Part shown: piece by piece, positions 5,304-6,003 of the stretch
How the letters are laid out: each line of letters starts with the position of its first letter
Numbering within the stretch: the stretch's first letter is position 1
NCBI GenBank assembly: GCA_910586435.1
Contig: CAJUGT010000186.1
Coordinates: 1 to 6,003 of the forward strand
Direction of reading: 5' to 3'
DNA from: an uncultured Acetatifactor sp.
GTDB lineage: Bacteria > Bacillota > Clostridia > Lachnospirales > Lachnospiraceae
Length of the DNA: 6,003 nt
Program-made: the position numbers and the translations under genes
Notes under the pieces: generated by a model
The model's input: only the letters and a program-made list of their open reading frames with translations
Databases searched by the model: none
What the model was told of the DNA's origin: nothing

Positions 5304-6003
5304 ATGTTTTATGACAGGAAGATTAGATATTTGGACTATTTTGAAGATGGCGCGCGGGTAAAAGGAGGAGGCTTTGTCAAGCTGGAGGCTCGGGATTCCA
5401 GTCTGAGAATGGAAGTGAAGGTGGCTGGGCTGCATCGGAATGACTCTGTTACATGTGATGTGGTGTTGCGGGGGCTAAAAGGTGAAGGGGTCTCGGGTAA
5501 GATAGTGATTACAAGGGGAGAGGGGCTGTTTACACTGTTCAATCAGAGTCTCAAGGATATTGCCGGAACCGGAATCGGGTATGAGGAATTGCAGGGAATC
5601 AGGATTTCCCTGGGGAGCGGACGGGAAATATCCAGCAGTTGGCCCATCCAGGGGATGGCTGCGGGGACAGGGAAGTATGGAACAGGGCCGGGAGGGAGCG
5701 CAAGCCGTCAGCAGCAGTCAAAAGGAAGCGCAAACCGTCAAAGGGAGACCCAACCAGAGGAAGAGACCTATAGGGGGGTGAGGGATTCCGAGTCAAGGGA
5801 AGGAACTGATAGCGGCTGGAGGGGGTCCGAGTCAAGGGAAGGAACCGATAGCGGCTGGAGGGGGTCCGAGTCAAGGGAAGGAACCGATAGCGGCTGGAGA
5901 GGTTCTGAGTCAAGGGAAGGAACCAGCAGCGGTTGGAGGGATGCCGATTCAAAGGAAAGAACCGATAGCGGCTGGAGGGATGCCGAGTCAAAGGAAAGAA
6001 CCG
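5304..6003 (+). CDS. Uncharacterised protein with 13-residue tandem repeats (3' partial)
   Basis: Open from ATG 5304 to the window edge (233 complete codons, no stop). I do not recognise it with confidence. Residues 1 to about 115 look like a compact beta-rich domain: MFYDRKIRYLDYFEDG, GGGFVKLEARDSS, MEVKVAGL and GIGYEELQGIRISLGSGREISSSW. From about 116 a Gly/Ser/Gln/Arg-rich linker follows, with GSASRQ (131-136) repeated as GSANRQ (141-146). From residue 161 comes a tandem array of a 13-residue unit. No signal peptide, membrane segment or sortase motif is visible in this part. The N-terminal layout faintly recalls Lachnospiraceae proteins annotated with DUF6128, which also combine an N-terminal domain with variable linkers; this is a weak impression. 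AGG, CGG and GGG codons are common, unlike the CGT-rich ATPase gene, suggesting lower expression or different constraint. Confidence 0.8.
   Translation, partial: MFYDRKIRYLDYFEDGARVKGGGFVKLEARDSSLRMEVKVAGLHRNDSVTCDVVLRGLKGEGVSGKIVITRGEGLFTLFNQSLKDIAGTGIGYEELQGIRISLGSGREISSSWPIQGMAAGTGKYGTGPGGSASRQQQSKGSANRQRETQPEEETYRGVRDSESREGTDSGWRGSESREGTDSGWRGSESREGTDSGWRGSESREGTSSGWRDADSKERTDSGWRDAESKERT
5694..5741 (+). repeat. Two 18-bp direct repeats in the linker
   Basis: Bases 5694-5711 and 5724-5741 match at 15 of 18 positions (pattern GGRAGCGCAARCCGTCAR allowing one extra difference) and encode GSASRQ and GSANRQ with a 30-bp period. This is a second, shorter repeat family within the same gene, upstream of the main array. 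Confidence 0.6.
5784..6003 (+). repeat. 39-bp tandem repeat array, coding, continues past window
   Basis: Units: 5784-5822, 5823-5861, 5862-5900, 5901-5939, 5940-5978 and a partial 5979-6003. Each encodes [G/D][S/A][D/E]S[R/K]E[G/R]T[D/S]SGWR. Units 2 and 3 differ at a single base (final AGG versus AGA). Units 5 and 6 share their own variants (GATGCC at the start, AAG for AGG, AGA for GGA). The unit length is a multiple of three, so copy-number changes keep the frame. The unit-2 sequence is 28/39 purine on the coding strand. There are no intervening spacers, so this is not a CRISPR array. Confidence 0.95.

Noticed and set aside
5560..5781. Plus-strand 73-codon frame inside the repeat-protein gene
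   Set aside because: Low-complexity Gly/Gln/Lys translation in another frame, no family resemblance, and fully inside the better supported gene.
5599..5991. Long minus-strand frame with Arg/Pro/Leu-rich repeats
   Set aside because: It is the antisense shadow of the 39-bp repeat array, kept open because the unit is a multiple of three. The + strand frame has a ribosome binding site, a start and a folded-looking N-terminal domain.
5784..6003. CRISPR array
   Set aside because: The 39-bp units are directly contiguous with no unique spacers and encode an in-frame protein repeat.

Overview
The window looks like chromosome of a Firmicute of the class Clostridia, most likely Lachnospiraceae. The basis is family-level resemblance of the proteins (MetG C-terminus, YesL/DUF624, a stand-alone UgpC/MsmK-type ATPase next to a PucR/CdaR-like regulator), strong AGGAGG-type ribosome binding sites and moderate GC. 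No database search was possible, so the taxonomy is an inference. All convincing genes lie on the + strand.

Region 1 (1-1722) is a tight gene run. It holds the last 80 residues of methionyl-tRNA synthetase (metG), a monoacylglycerol-lipase-like alpha/beta hydrolase, and a GNAT acetyltransferase whose ATG overlaps the hydrolase stop codon. These are probably co-transcribed. The two downstream enzymes have unknown substrates.

Region 2 (1723-5134) concerns sugar uptake. A YesL/DUF624 membrane protein is followed by a 292-base AT-rich non-coding stretch and then a complete MalK/MsmK/UgpC-type ABC ATPase with no permease or binding-protein genes beside it. A strong intrinsic terminator follows, and then a PucR/CdaR-type regulator. 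The likely picture is a shared ATPase that energises several carbohydrate ABC importers encoded elsewhere, next to a candidate regulator of carbohydrate use. The link between these neighbours is inferred from position and family habits.

Region 3 (5135-6003) is the least ordinary part. A 169-base intergenic region contains nested complementary segments, one of which covers the ribosome binding site of the next gene, and also an extended -10 promoter candidate. The next gene starts at 5304 and runs off the right edge without a stop. It encodes a roughly 115-residue domain I cannot name, a Gly/Ser/Gln/Arg-rich linker, and then a 39-bp tandem repeat encoding a 13-residue Trp-containing unit. At least 5.6 copies are present and the array continues beyond the window. 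This repeat protein and its leader are the best candidates for something undescribed. I saw no CRISPR array, transposon, rRNA or tRNA.
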